Shown: positions 30,018-40,029 of the stretch, piece after piece
Position numbering within the stretch: position 1 is the stretch's first letter
Layout: every line of letters begins with the position of its first letter
Origin: Catenibacterium sp. co_0103
Lineage (GTDB): Bacteria; Bacillota_I; Bacilli_A; Erysipelotrichales; Coprobacillaceae
Assembly (NCBI RefSeq): GCF_004168205.1
Contig: NZ_RCYB01000003.1
Coordinates: forward strand, 1-64,000
DNA: 64,000 nucleotides
Direction of reading: 5' to 3'
The notes under the pieces: model-generated
Told to the model about the DNA's origin: nothing
The model's database searches: none
Seen by the model: the letters and a program-made list of their open reading frames with translations, nothing else
Position numbers and translations under genes: made by a program

Positions 30018-30572
30018 CTACTCGGCAGTCGCCGGTTTCTCCTCGCCGCAGAGCGTGCAGACGAGCTTGTCCGGCACGGACTCATCGTAGGCCGGGGAAT
30101 CGGTGACCTCGCGGGTGAAGCCCTCGCTCACCAGCACCTCGCCGGTGATGGGCACGTTGGTGGAGTAACCGGAGTGACCGGTGTCCTTGATATGCGCATC
30201 GGCGATGCCGTCGATGGTCTGCTGGCAGTCGTTGCACACGGTGTGGTAGCTGGTCTTGGCCTCGTAGACCGGTGGGACGTTCTCGGTGTGGGTCACCGCG
30301 TCGTGATGCACCGTCTTGTAGGTGACCGTCCAGTCGTGCTCGCAGGGCTTCTCGCCATCGACTTGCTCCTGCTGGCTAGTCGGGGTGCCAGAGCCGGGAG
30401 CTGTGGGCGTGCCACCCTGCCTGCCGGACAGGTAGATGCCGCCGGTGATGAGACCGACGACGAGCAGGGCACCCGCCGCGATACCGACGAGGATGCGGCG
30501 CTTGGCCTTGGCCTCGCGGTCGGCGGGGGTCTGCGGTTTCTCTCCGTCGTTCAGACGGTTCTTGTCATCCAT
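30018..30572 (-). CDS. Membrane-anchored surface protein, paralogue of the 25062 product domain
   Basis: A 184-residue protein with a charged cytoplasmic start, one membrane helix (RILVGIAAGALLVVGLITGG) and a Pro/Gly/Thr linker. The terminal domain has EHDWTVTYKTVHHDAVTHTE, CNDCQQTIDGIADAH, AYDESVP and VCTLCGEE. It shares its His/Cys plan with the C-terminus of 25062-26288. The start is ATG 30572 after GGGGGA. It lies between the giant adhesin and the sortase gene and probably acts at the cell surface, perhaps with metal or disulphide bonds. Confidence 0.68.
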   Translation of the reverse strand: MDDKNRLNDGEKPQTPADREAKAKRRILVGIAAGALLVVGLITGGIYLSGRQGGTPTAPGSGTPTSQQEQVDGEKPCEHDWTVTYKTVHHDAVTHTENVPPVYEAKTSYHTVCNDCQQTIDGIADAHIKDTGHSGYSTNVPITGEVLVSEGFTREVTDSPAYDESVPDKLVCTLCGEEKPATAE

Positions 30573-30596
30573 GGGTGTCCCCCTTTCTGGGATAGG

Positions 30597-30632
30597 GCGG
30601 GCGCTCCCCATTCGCATGGACGGAGCGCCCGC
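30597..30632. other. Intergenic hairpin
   Basis: GCGGGCGCTCC (30597-30607) pairs with GGAGCGCCCGC (30622-30632). No T tract follows, so it may be an attenuator or an RNA processing site after the adhesin gene. Confidence 0.55.
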
Positions 30633-30647
30633 AACATGTGCAGTGGG

Positions 30648-33600
30648 TTAGGCCTCGGAGTCGCCCGAGACATCCCCGTTGTCAGTGTCGTCGCCTTCAT
30701 CGGCTGCGGCATCCTCGGCCTTCGCGGCGCGACGGTTCTTGATGCCGTAGTAGGCGCAGCCGCACGCGAGCACGGCGAGTGCCGCGATGGAGACCACGAT
30801 GAAGAAGTCGTTGCCGCCGGTCTTGCCGAAGAACCCGCCGGGAGGCGTGGTGGTCACGGTGACCGTCTGCCCCTCATCGTCGATGTCCTTGTGCTCGGCG
30901 ACCAGAACCTCGGTGGCCTCGTTGCCCTGCTCGGTCTGCTTGTACAGCTCCTCGAACACCACGAGGTCGTGGCCGTCGAGGGAGGAGGCGTCGAACTTGC
31001 CGAGGTCGATGTCGATGGTGCCGTTCTGGCTGTTGGGCGTGAACTTGAGTTCGGCGGTGACGTGCTGGTCGTTGATGGACAGCATCTCGCCGGTCTTCTT
31101 GTCCATGAGCGTCGCCTTGAGGGTGTATTCCTTGCCCGGAATCAGGCCCTCGTAGGTCACGCGGTCGGTGATTACCGCATCCTTACCGGCCATCAGCGTG
31201 TGGTCGCCGTCGGACTTGTCCGTAGCGGTGGTGCCGATGACGGTGGGCACGAGGTTCACGGTCTGCTCCTCGGAGTCGAGGTCGCATTCGGAGGCGACGA
31301 TGACGGGGGCGGAACCCTCCTCATCCGCGACCGCGTTCTTGGACATAACCTCGAACACCACGATGTCCTTGGTCTCGCCGCCGAGGCGGTCGATGACATC
31401 GTTGGCGTTGAAGTGGAAGTCCATGGTCACGGTGCCGTCGTACTTCTCCGGGGTGAACTCGGCGGTCTGGTAGACCAGATGGGAGATGAGGTCTTCGTTG
31501 TCGGCGATGAACTTGCCGAGGGCATCCATGTCGATGGACACCGGCAGCTCGCCGGTGGCGGAGTAGTTGAGCACGATACCGGAGTCCTTGAGCACGGCCA
31601 CGTCGGAGACGGCTTCCTTCTGCTCATCGGTCAGGGCATCGTAGCCCACCTTGCCGGTGGTGTCCACGGTGGCGGAGGTCAGGCCGTCCTCATCGGTCTC
31701 ATAGGTGGTGTCGATGACCTCGAAGGTGCCGTCCGCATGGACGCGCACGGTCTGGGACTTCTTCACCGAACCGTCCTCGGCGGTCTCATCGGAGACCACG
31801 ATGTCGGCGATACCCTCATCCTCATCCTGCGCGGAGAGTCCGAGCACGTCGAGGAGCTGCTGCATGAACGCCGCGACATCCGCCTCGGTGTACTTCTCGC
31901 TGCCCTCGCCCGTGAGGATGGGAAGGCCGGTCTCGGCATCCATGAGGATACCGGTCATGGTGTAACCGATGCCGGTCAGGGCGTTCTCGTAGGCCACCTC
32001 ATCGGTGATGGTGGTCTCCGCATCCGCGATGACGTTCTTGTCCCCATCGAGGCCGTCGGTGGCCGTGGTGGAGATGCCCGTCACATGGGCGGTCGTGGTC
32101 TGCTTGCCGTCCTCGATGTCGGCGTGGGCCACAAGCTCGACGCCGTTCTTCTCAAGGCTCTCGAATGCGACCATCTCGGTGTCCTGCGGGATGCCGGCGG
32201 AGTCGAAGGTGAAGGTCACCTCGACCTTGCCGTCGCTCTTCTCGGGCGTGAAGGTGGTCTCTGCGGTGACGGGCTTGCCGTCCACCTCAAGAGCCTTCTC
32301 CGTGACGTTGCCCTCCTCGTCGGTCACCTTCACATGGAGGCTGCCCTTCAAGGTGTAGGTCTTGCCGGGGATGACGTTCTTGTACTCCACGGTGTCGATG
32401 ACCGTGGTCTTGCCGTCGGTCACGACGTTCTTGTCGCCGTCATGGCCGTCCAGCGCGGTAGTGCCGATTTGCGGACGGGTGACCGTGGTGGTCTGCTTGC
32501 CGTCCTCGATGTCCGCATGGCTGGCGATTTCAACACCGGTGCGCTCAAGGGACTCGAAGACCACGATGTCCGTCTTGTCGGCGATGGTGCGGGAGTCGAA
32601 GGTGAAGGTCACCTCGACCTCGCCGCTGGCGGTCTCAGGCGTGAAGGTGGTCTCAGCCGTCACCGGCTCGCCATCCACCTCAAGAGGCTCCGCCGTGAGG
32701 TTGCCGTCCTCATCGGACTTCTTCACCTGCATGGCACCCTTCAAGGTGTACTCCTTGCCGGGGATGAGGCCGGAGTATTTCACGGTGTCCACGATGACCG
32801 TCTCGTCATCGGTGACGATGTTCTTGTCGCCGTCGATGCCGTCCAGTGCGGAGGTGGTGATGAACGGGTGCTTGACCGTGACGGTCTGCGCCTTGTCCTT
32901 GATGTCCGCATGGGCGGCGATTTCAACGCCGTTCTTCTCAAGGGACTCGAAGGCCACGATTTCCGTGTCGTGGGGAATGGTCAGAGAGTTGAAGTGGAAC
33001 ACCACATCGACCTTGCCGTCGGCCTTCTCAGGCGTGAAGGTGGTCTCTGCGGTGACGGGCTTGCCGTCCACCTCAAGAGCCTTCTCCGTGACGTTGCCCT
33101 CCTCGTCGGTCACCTTCACATGGAGGGTACCCTTCAAGGTGTACTCCTTGCCGGGGATGAGTCCCGTGTACTCCACGGTGTCGATGACCTCGGTGGTGTC
33201 ATCGGTGATGACGTTCTTGTCGCCATCCGCGCCATCCACGGCAGTGGTGCCGATTTCAGGATGGGTCACGGTGACGGTCTGGTTCTTATCGTCGATGTCG
33301 GCGTGGGACGCAAGCTCGGTGCCGGAGCGCACAAGGCTCTCGAAGACCACGATGTCCGTCTTGTCGGCGATGGTACGGGAGTCGAAGGTAAAGGTCACCT
33401 CGACCTTGCCGTCGGCCTTCTCAGGCGTGAAGGTGGTCTGACCCGTGACGGGCTTGTCGCCCACCATCAGGGGCTTGCCGGTGCTCTTGGAATAGAGCTT
33501 GCCGTTCAGGGTGTACTCCTTGCCGGGGACGAGGTTCTTGTACTCCACGGTGTCGATGACCGTGGTCGCGTCATCCACGACAACATCCTTGTCGCCGTCG

Positions 33601-36600
33601 ATACCATCGCGTGCGGAGGTGGAGATACCGGGGACGGTCACGACCACCATCTGGTTGATGTCCTCGATGTCCTCATGGGTCACGAGCACATTGCCGTTTC
33701 GCTCAAGGTTCTCGAACACCACGAGCTGGGTGCCGTCCTCAAGGTCGCGGGAGTCGAAGGCGAAGGTCACGTTGACCGTGCCGTGTGCGGCCTCGGGGGT
33801 GAAGGTGGTCTCTGCGGTGACGGCTTCGCCGCCCACCTCAAGGGGCGTCGCTACGGGCTTGCCGTCCTTCTCGCCCTTCACCTGCATGGAACCCTTGAGG
33901 GTGTATTCCTTGCCGGGGACGAGGTTGTGGTACTCGACGGTATCCACGATGACCGTCTCGCTGTCGGTGACCACGTTCTTGTCGTTGTCGATGCCATCCA
34001 GCGCGGTGGTGGCAATCTTGGGGTTCTTGATGGTGACCGTCTGGCCCAAATCCTCGATGTCGAAGTGCTTGGCGAGGAAAGTGGAGACGTCTTCGGCATT
34101 CTCCATCAATTTGAGCAGCGCGTCGGCATCAGGCTCGGTGAGGTCACTTGGCTCCAAGGGAATGCCGAAGAGCACTTCGGCAGCCACGAGCTGGGTGCCG
34201 TCCTTGAGCGCCAGCGAGTCGAAGGTGAAGGTCACATCGGCATCGCCGTCTGCGGTCTCGGGCGTGAAGGTGGTGTAGGACACCACGGGAGCGCCATCGA
34301 CCATAAGGGGTTCACCGGTGACCTCGCCATCCTCGGCGGTCTTCTTCACGAGGAGGGCACCGACGAGGGCGTAGCTGCGCCCGGGGATGAGATTCTTGTA
34401 ATGGACGGTATCGACCACCGTTGCCGCATCGTCGGTGGAGACGAGCTTATCGCCGTCCGCGCCATCCACTGCGGTGGTGCCGATTTCAGGGGCGATGACC
34501 GTGACCTGCTGGTTCACGTCGTCCTTGTCGGTGTGCTTGGCGATGAGGGAACCGCCCTCGTCGTACAGCTTCTCGTAGACCGTGATGGTCTCACCGGCAT
34601 GTTGATAAGTCTCGGGAACATTGATGGAAACGACCTCGAAACCGCTAGGCTCCTGAGCCGTGAAGGTGTGCTCCGTCACGTCCCCGGACAGCAGGTCGCC
34701 GGTCTTGGCATCGTGCAGCTCCGCGACCAGCTTGTAGTTGCGACCGGGGAAGAGGTTGGCGTAGGCCACCTTGTCCTCAATCGTGAGGAAGTTACCCATG
34801 CCGATGTTCGAGTCACCATCCATCGGGTCGTAGGCCTTGGTGGTGATTGAGGCCTTCACGTCGGTGAGGGTGCCGAAGTCGTACACCTTGCCGTCGCGGC
34901 TCACGATGACCGATGTCTCGATGAGCTGATAGCCCTCGTTGGCGGAGCAGCGAAGCTCCTCGATGAGGTAGGTGTCGTAGGGCAGTGCGCCCTTGGAGTC
35001 ATCCGGCGTGGTGCCGCCGAACCAGACACCTGCGGTGGCATCCAGCTTGGAGCTGTCGATGACACCCTCGGCAGCCAGCGCCCAGTCGTTGGCGTTGGTC
35101 TCATGGGTGTGCTTGTTCCAAGAGGAGGCGGAGGAGAAGTAGCCATTTTCATCCGTCACGACCACATGGCTCTCGCCGGTGGTCTTGGAGGTGAGCTTGA
35201 AGGCCACTCCGGCGAGGCGGTCTTGGCCGTCATCGCCCTTCTTGGTGAACTCAAGGTCGCTGCGCATGACCTGATTCTCGAACGCGCCGTCGAAGGGGTT
35301 CACCAGCACGCCGTCCTTGGCGATGCGGAACTCATGCGGCTCGCCGTCGGTGAGCAGGTAACCCTCACCGGCCTTGACCTCCTGAATGGAGTAGAGACCG
35401 AAGGGCAGCAGATGAGCACTGGTGCTCGCTTCGCCATCCTTGATGGTTAGGGCATGAACGACCTGACCCTTGGTATAGGTCACGCCGGAGACGATGACGG
35501 GCTTCTCGTTGAGGGTCTTAATCTCGAACTTCGTGCCGTCGAGGGACGCGCCGCCGAGCGGGTCGCCGGTGCCGGTCTCGATGTCATGCTTGGTAATTTT
35601 CACGCCACCGCGAACAATGTCATCCTTGGCGGTGAAGGAATACATCTTACCGTCCTCAGAGACCGTCACTCGCATCTCGTTGGAGGTGTTGAGGTAATCG
35701 TCGTTGGTGGCCGTCTCGCGGATGATGTACTTGCCGTAAGGCAGGCAGTCCGCAGAGGTCTTCGCCACGCCGTTCTTGTCAGTGACGATGGTCTTCACCG
35801 TCTGACCGGGGTTGTGGCTCTTGCCATCGACCGTGACCGCGTTGGGGTTGTCGTTGATGATGGAGAAGGTGATGCCGCTGAAATCGGCACCGCCCTGCGG
35901 GGTCTGTCCAGTCTCGGAGTCGAGCTTCTGGACGGACACGCCGCCGCGAATCACCGTCTCTGGGATTTCAGGCATATTAAAGGTCGTGACACCTTCGAGA
36001 TAGTTGTCCTGAATCTTCTGGAAGTCAACCTTCGAGTTCAACTTGTAACCGGTAGGAGCCTTTGATTCATACACGGCGAGAGAACCGCGAGGAAGGATTG
36101 GAACACCATCCTGATAGTAGAGTTCATCACCGGATACAAGTGAATCATTATCAAGGAACGCGCGGCCATTTTCATCTGTACGAACAACCCAAGTGCGCGT
36201 CGGCTTCACATCGGCCTTCTTGAGGGCATCGTAGTTGTCGTAATCCACGGTGTCGAAATACTCGATGGTGAACTCGGCACCTTCAAGGGAGGCGGAACCT
36301 TGCGGGAGGTTGTTGGCGTTGTATTCCTTATCACCATCAAACTTACCAAGGGCTATCATCACAGGGTCAAAAGATGCCTTGTCCTGTACCTGCACCGTGG
36401 TGGTCTGACCGCCGTGAACCGTGACCTGCTGGTCAGGCGCGGCCAGATAGCCCTTGGGCGGCTTGGTCTCGCGCACCGTGTAGGTGCCCTCGGGAAGCTC
36501 AAGGGTGTTGGTGTCGCCATGGGCGTTCGTGCGCAGCACGCCCATGGTCTGCCCAGTCGCATTGAGGACGGTGAACTCCGCGCCCTCAAGGGAGTAGCAG

Positions 36601-38414
36601 TCGTTACCGTCGGTGATTCCCGGGTTGGCGCTGGTCTTATGCAGGTTGATGTGACCGGCGAGGACACGCCACCCGATGCGGAAGAATCCCGCTCCCGCTT
36701 GAGTATGGGATGTGGGAACGGTCACGCCCACAATAGCCTCGTTACCGGATACGGAGAAGACGCGGACGTGCTGGCCGTACTGGTCTTCGGACGCGGCTGG
36801 CTCGTTGTAGTTCGGGTCATAGCCGAAGCTAGGGTTCACGCCGACATGGCCGCAGGTGAGCGCCAGCTTAGCGGGCGTGTTGATTTTCACCGTTCCGTTG
36901 TCTTGGGCGTAAATCTCAGCGGTGCGCTCGATGGAGTAGTTGCCCGCTTGGAGGCGGGAGACATCGACGCCCTGCCAACCCATGGCCTGATTGATTGTCT
37001 TGTTCTCGTACCTACCGCCGCCGGGGTTCTCGACTGCCGGAAGCGTGTATCCTGGAACGTTGCGCCCGGTGTAGGCGTTCTTTCCACGGGTGATGAATGT
37101 CTGACCGGCCCAAGGGGCGCTCTTGAACTCCCACGTGCCGATGTTGTTCACTGACATGCGGGGTTCGGGCATGCGGAAGAAGCTGGCGACCCCCTTGCCG
37201 AAGTTGTCTGACATCTTCACGTTCATGGCGTGGATGCCCGCCGGGGCCATGGCGAACTCAAGCGAACCGGTATCCGCATCGTACTGCCACATTCCCATGT
37301 CGGGCGTGTACTCGATGCCGTTGACCGTAACGCTGTCGATGGTGCGTCCGGTCAGGGATTCAAGCGCTACATCGTCGGTCGCTAGGGTGACCTTGGTGGA
37401 CGCGGCTGTCACGGGAAGGGATACCTTGCCCTTACCGGCCACGTCGCCGCGCACGTCGTTGACGGTGCTGTTGAAATCGAAAGCCGCTTCGGCGGACTCA
37501 TTCTCGACGGTATAGACGAGCTGGATTCGAGAGGAGGCCACCATCGGCTCTCCCTTGTCGTTCAGCTCGGTATAGGATTTGGGCACATATACGAGGCCGG
37601 TGGCCTCGTCCACGATGAAACCCTCGCGCATCTTCGCGTCGGCGTTGTTCTCGGAAGCGCCCCAGTCGGTGAGTTTTGCGCCCGAGATGTCGGCACCGGC
37701 CCAACCGACGTAGTAGTCGGCATCCGGGTCAACCTCGAAGAGCACGGCGTGGGAGACAGGTTGGGAGAGAAGTGCATCCCAATGCTCGGAGAAGCCGTCA
37801 CCGTCCTCATCAGCCCAGAGCTTGTCGAGAGTCGCGTCGGGGAGTTTGCCGCCATCGACCACGGAGGTGGTGACGGTGAGCACGTCCGCGCGGGTCAGCT
37901 CATCGCCCTCGCCGACGTACTGGGCATCTGCATGTTCGCGGATGAAGCCCTCGACACTGGCGAATGCCTTGCCCTCATCGACATCGACGGCCTTAAAGGG
38001 CGCTGAGCCGGGAGTCCCATTCGCGTAGAAGGTGGATGTGACGATGGTGTCGCCCTCAACTGTGAAGGTGGCCTTACCGTCCTTGACATCGACGGCGTTG
38101 CCGTCCTCCTCATCCTTGAACACGGTGATGCCGTCGGAGAAGTAGCCCTCATCCGGGGTGACGTTCACCGTGACATCGGTGCCGACCTCGACGGCCAGCG
38201 TCATGTCCTCGGTGCCGTCGAAGGAGAGCTTGCCGTGCTGGGTCTCGGAGAGCGAGACGGTCGCAAGCTCCGGCTCGGCTGCGTATGCCGCGACGGGCGC
38301 GAACGCGTTGAGCATGGAGCTGGCGATGAGCACGGCTGACATGACTTTGGCGGTGATGCGCTTGCCTTCGAGCTTGCGCTTCACGCGTTTAATCTTGCAG
38401 AAGATTCGTTCCAT
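30648..38414 (-). CDS. Giant Cna-B/VaFE-repeat surface adhesin
   Basis: A 2588-residue cell-wall protein. Signal peptide about 1-46 (ends VAAYAAEPE). A long N-terminal region follows (to about 590), then five or so Cna-B/SpaA domains (about 595-1180; LEGAEFTVLNAT, YTVRETKPPKGY). Nine VaFE-type repeats (about 1183-2500) each begin with a form of IGTTAxDGxDGDKNV followed by Y-x-N-L-x-PGKEYTLKG. The end has PPGGFFGKTGGND, a hydrophobic helix and a charged tail. FGKTGG replaces a standard LPxTG. It probably mediates donor-recipient or host contact. Repeats are nearly identical at DNA level, so copy number may vary. Confidence 0.88.
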   Translation of the reverse strand: MERIFCKIKRVKRKLEGKRITAKVMSAVLIASSMLNAFAPVAAYAAEPELATVSLSETQHGKLSFDGTEDMTLAVEVGTDVTVNVTPDEGYFSDGITVFKDEEDGNAVDVKDGKATFTVEGDTIVTSTFYANGTPGSAPFKAVDVDEGKAFASVEGFIREHADAQYVGEGDELTRADVLTVTTSVVDGGKLPDATLDKLWADEDGDGFSEHWDALLSQPVSHAVLFEVDPDADYYVGWAGADISGAKLTDWGASENNADAKMREGFIVDEATGLVYVPKSYTELNDKGEPMVASSRIQLVYTVENESAEAAFDFNSTVNDVRGDVAGKGKVSLPVTAASTKVTLATDDVALESLTGRTIDSVTVNGIEYTPDMGMWQYDADTGSLEFAMAPAGIHAMNVKMSDNFGKGVASFFRMPEPRMSVNNIGTWEFKSAPWAGQTFITRGKNAYTGRNVPGYTLPAVENPGGGRYENKTINQAMGWQGVDVSRLQAGNYSIERTAEIYAQDNGTVKINTPAKLALTCGHVGVNPSFGYDPNYNEPAASEDQYGQHVRVFSVSGNEAIVGVTVPTSHTQAGAGFFRIGWRVLAGHINLHKTSANPGITDGNDCYSLEGAEFTVLNATGQTMGVLRTNAHGDTNTLELPEGTYTVRETKPPKGYLAAPDQQVTVHGGQTTTVQVQDKASFDPVMIALGKFDGDKEYNANNLPQGSASLEGAEFTIEYFDTVDYDNYDALKKADVKPTRTWVVRTDENGRAFLDNDSLVSGDELYYQDGVPILPRGSLAVYESKAPTGYKLNSKVDFQKIQDNYLEGVTTFNMPEIPETVIRGGVSVQKLDSETGQTPQGGADFSGITFSIINDNPNAVTVDGKSHNPGQTVKTIVTDKNGVAKTSADCLPYGKYIIRETATNDDYLNTSNEMRVTVSEDGKMYSFTAKDDIVRGGVKITKHDIETGTGDPLGGASLDGTKFEIKTLNEKPVIVSGVTYTKGQVVHALTIKDGEASTSAHLLPFGLYSIQEVKAGEGYLLTDGEPHEFRIAKDGVLVNPFDGAFENQVMRSDLEFTKKGDDGQDRLAGVAFKLTSKTTGESHVVVTDENGYFSSASSWNKHTHETNANDWALAAEGVIDSSKLDATAGVWFGGTTPDDSKGALPYDTYLIEELRCSANEGYQLIETSVIVSRDGKVYDFGTLTDVKASITTKAYDPMDGDSNIGMGNFLTIEDKVAYANLFPGRNYKLVAELHDAKTGDLLSGDVTEHTFTAQEPSGFEVVSINVPETYQHAGETITVYEKLYDEGGSLIAKHTDKDDVNQQVTVIAPEIGTTAVDGADGDKLVSTDDAATVVDTVHYKNLIPGRSYALVGALLVKKTAEDGEVTGEPLMVDGAPVVSYTTFTPETADGDADVTFTFDSLALKDGTQLVAAEVLFGIPLEPSDLTEPDADALLKLMENAEDVSTFLAKHFDIEDLGQTVTIKNPKIATTALDGIDNDKNVVTDSETVIVDTVEYHNLVPGKEYTLKGSMQVKGEKDGKPVATPLEVGGEAVTAETTFTPEAAHGTVNVTFAFDSRDLEDGTQLVVFENLERNGNVLVTHEDIEDINQMVVVTVPGISTSARDGIDGDKDVVVDDATTVIDTVEYKNLVPGKEYTLNGKLYSKSTGKPLMVGDKPVTGQTTFTPEKADGKVEVTFTFDSRTIADKTDIVVFESLVRSGTELASHADIDDKNQTVTVTHPEIGTTAVDGADGDKNVITDDTTEVIDTVEYTGLIPGKEYTLKGTLHVKVTDEEGNVTEKALEVDGKPVTAETTFTPEKADGKVDVVFHFNSLTIPHDTEIVAFESLEKNGVEIAAHADIKDKAQTVTVKHPFITTSALDGIDGDKNIVTDDETVIVDTVKYSGLIPGKEYTLKGAMQVKKSDEDGNLTAEPLEVDGEPVTAETTFTPETASGEVEVTFTFDSRTIADKTDIVVFESLERTGVEIASHADIEDGKQTTTVTRPQIGTTALDGHDGDKNVVTDGKTTVIDTVEYKNVIPGKTYTLKGSLHVKVTDEEGNVTEKALEVDGKPVTAETTFTPEKSDGKVEVTFTFDSAGIPQDTEMVAFESLEKNGVELVAHADIEDGKQTTTAHVTGISTTATDGLDGDKNVIADAETTITDEVAYENALTGIGYTMTGILMDAETGLPILTGEGSEKYTEADVAAFMQQLLDVLGLSAQDEDEGIADIVVSDETAEDGSVKKSQTVRVHADGTFEVIDTTYETDEDGLTSATVDTTGKVGYDALTDEQKEAVSDVAVLKDSGIVLNYSATGELPVSIDMDALGKFIADNEDLISHLVYQTAEFTPEKYDGTVTMDFHFNANDVIDRLGGETKDIVVFEVMSKNAVADEEGSAPVIVASECDLDSEEQTVNLVPTVIGTTATDKSDGDHTLMAGKDAVITDRVTYEGLIPGKEYTLKATLMDKKTGEMLSINDQHVTAELKFTPNSQNGTIDIDLGKFDASSLDGHDLVVFEELYKQTEQGNEATEVLVAEHKDIDDEGQTVTVTTTPPGGFFGKTGGNDFFIVVSIAALAVLACGCAYYGIKNRRAAKAEDAAADEGDDTDNGDVSGDSEA

Positions 38415-38461
38415 GAAAGACTCCTTTCTTGATTGCTTGGTGGTTTGCCTGATTGCTATCT

Positions 38462-39094
38462 CTAACCGAAGTTGTAGCCGCCGATACCGCCCTCGGCATC
38501 CACGTCGGCCTCCTCGGTGTCATCTTCGTCCTCGACCTCGATGAACTCGGGGTCTTGGCATAGCTCCGCATCTCGGATGCGGCGGATGGCCGATGCGGTG
38601 TAGCCCATGCTCTCGGCCACTTCCTCCTCGTCCCATGTCGGATGGGCGTTCGCGAGGTAATCGTAGACCGCCACGGCGCGGCGGTTGATGGACTTGGTGG
38701 TCTCATCGGAGTAGCAAAGCTGCTCCTGCGCGAAGAAGCGCTCTCCGTTGATGAGGTCTTCGCCCTCGCGCCAAAGTAGCTTCTCGCCGTCCTTCTTGAG
38801 CCACACGATTTCGTCCAGCTCGTCAGGGGAGACGAGCAGCATGGCGCACCCGACCTTGCGCACGGAGGCGGGAACCTCGACCCCCTCCAAGGTCACCTTG
38901 CCTTGGGAGGATGCCGGGTTCCCGTCATACCAGTGCTGCACGAGGATGATGCCGTTCTCCTCAAGGGAGCCGAGATAGAGGTTCCAGTCGGTGAGGACGT
39001 TCAGCCCCTTGCCGCGATACGGCTCCGGGCACGTCTGCGTGGACGAATCGAACTCCTCGTAGCGGTGGCTCTTGAAAAGCACCTCGACCTTCAT
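38462..39094 (-). CDS. Unknown protein with C-terminal helix-turn-helix
   Basis: A 210-residue protein. The N-terminal 130 residues are unrecognised (YLGSLEENGIILVQHWYDGN). At about 150-185 lies a helix-turn-helix-like segment (TWDEEEVAESMGYTASAIRR), followed by a very acidic tail. AAGGGGGAA lies upstream of the ATG. It sits directly before the giant adhesin gene and may regulate it. It has no C-terminal tag, unlike the genes further upstream. Confidence 0.55.
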   Translation of the reverse strand: MKVEVLFKSHRYEEFDSSTQTCPEPYRGKGLNVLTDWNLYLGSLEENGIILVQHWYDGNPASSQGKVTLEGVEVPASVRKVGCAMLLVSPDELDEIVWLKKDGEKLLWREGEDLINGERFFAQEQLCYSDETTKSINRRAVAVYDYLANAHPTWDEEEVAESMGYTASAIRRIRDAELCQDPEFIEVEDEDDTEEADVDAEGGIGGYNFG

Positions 39095-39120
39095 CTACCG
39101 TATTCCCCCTTCCTTGGACC

Positions 39121-39606
39121 CTAGCGGGTGTTGGCGTGCTCCTCGGGCGTGTTGTCCCCGGCCAGCTTGGCGGAGGACTCGCGCATCTGCTCGGACTCGC
39201 CCTTGAGGGTCGCGCCCTGCTCCTTGGCAGCCTCGCGCTCAGCTGCCTTCTCGGCCTTGAAGCCCTCGTTGGCTGCCTTGAGGCCCTTGACCAAATCCCA
39301 AGGCTTGACCTCGTACTTCTTGTACGGGTTCTGCTCATCACCGGCCTTGCCCGTCCAGACCTGAACAGGTTCATCGGCCTTGAAGCCGATGGTGACCTGC
39401 TCGCCGGAGAGCATCTGCTGCTTCATGCGCTCGTTGAGGAACACGTCGCAGGAGTAGTGGCCGAGGTCGATGCCGTTGACCTTGGTGCCCTCCGGGAAAT
39501 GAACGTAGGCCTTCTCGAAAGTTCGACCGTCCTTGGCGGTGAACTCGTGCGGCGTGAGGAACGCCGCAGGCATCTTGACGTTGGCGTACTTCGCGTTCTC
39601 TGGCAT
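39121..39606 (-). CDS. Tagged cargo-like protein, OB-like N-terminus
   Basis: A 161-residue protein. The N-terminal domain (AFLTPHEFTAKDGRTFEKAY, then VNGIDLGHYSCDVFL and VTIGFKADEPVQVW) looks beta-rich and might be OB-fold-like. It is followed by a charged helix (FKAEKAAEREAAKEQG) and the tag TLKGESEQMRESSAKL, 13 residues from the end (final residues NTR). Start ATG 39606 or GTG 39615; AAAGGA lies between the likely spacings. A possible extended -10 lies about 50 nt upstream. Function unknown; cargo role inferred from the tag. Confidence 0.6.
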   Translation of the reverse strand: MPENAKYANVKMPAAFLTPHEFTAKDGRTFEKAYVHFPEGTKVNGIDLGHYSCDVFLNERMKQQMLSGEQVTIGFKADEPVQVWTGKAGDEQNPYKKYEVKPWDLVKGLKAANEGFKAEKAAEREAAKEQGATLKGESEQMRESSAKLAGDNTPEEHANTR

Positions 39607-39711
39607 GTCTATCACTCATCCTTTCTGTCCATAGAGTGCCTAAGACACCCTATATTGTATATCAATCGGCAGGTGGTGAAGGGAAACCACACCATCTGGG
39701 TAGCGGTTGCC

Positions 39712-40017
39712 CTAACGGCTCCTGCGCTTGTCGTCCTTTTCCTCGACTTCATCCTCGGCATCCACATGCGCGGTCAACGCGGCAGCCGCCGCGCGGGCGC
39801 GGGTCGATTCCCCGTGGATGGAGACCGGGAGCTCTTGCACCGCACTGGACACCACGCGTCCATGCGAGGTCACCTGAACCGCCTCCCGTAGGACGGCACA
39901 GCCATCTTCATACTCGTCGGCATCGTCATGCGAGGGTGCCTGCACGTCGAGGAGCGATTGGGTGACGGAGACGGTCATGTCATCCGCGTCGAGATAGGTG
40001 TCGCGTTCAAGTCCCAT
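39712..40017 (-). CDS. Small tagged cargo-like protein
   Basis: A 101-residue acidic protein. The first 60 residues are unrecognised (TYLDADDMTVSVTQSLLDVQ). The last 40 contain the tag VSIHGESTRARAAAAAL and a highly charged tail ending KRRSR. The tag makes up a large part of the protein, so this may be a minimal substrate. AGGAGGGATGCCAG precedes the ATG. It lies in the same minus-strand operon as its tagged neighbours. Confidence 0.55.
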   Translation of the reverse strand: MGLERDTYLDADDMTVSVTQSLLDVQAPSHDDADEYEDGCAVLREAVQVTSHGRVVSSAVQELPVSIHGESTRARAAAAALTAHVDAEDEVEEKDDKRRSR

Positions 40018-40029
40018 CTGGCATCCCTC

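Noticed and set aside
30000-34850. 1616-codon plus-strand frame
   Set aside because: Antisense shadow of the VaFE repeats of the adhesin gene; long only because of GC-rich, repetitive codons.
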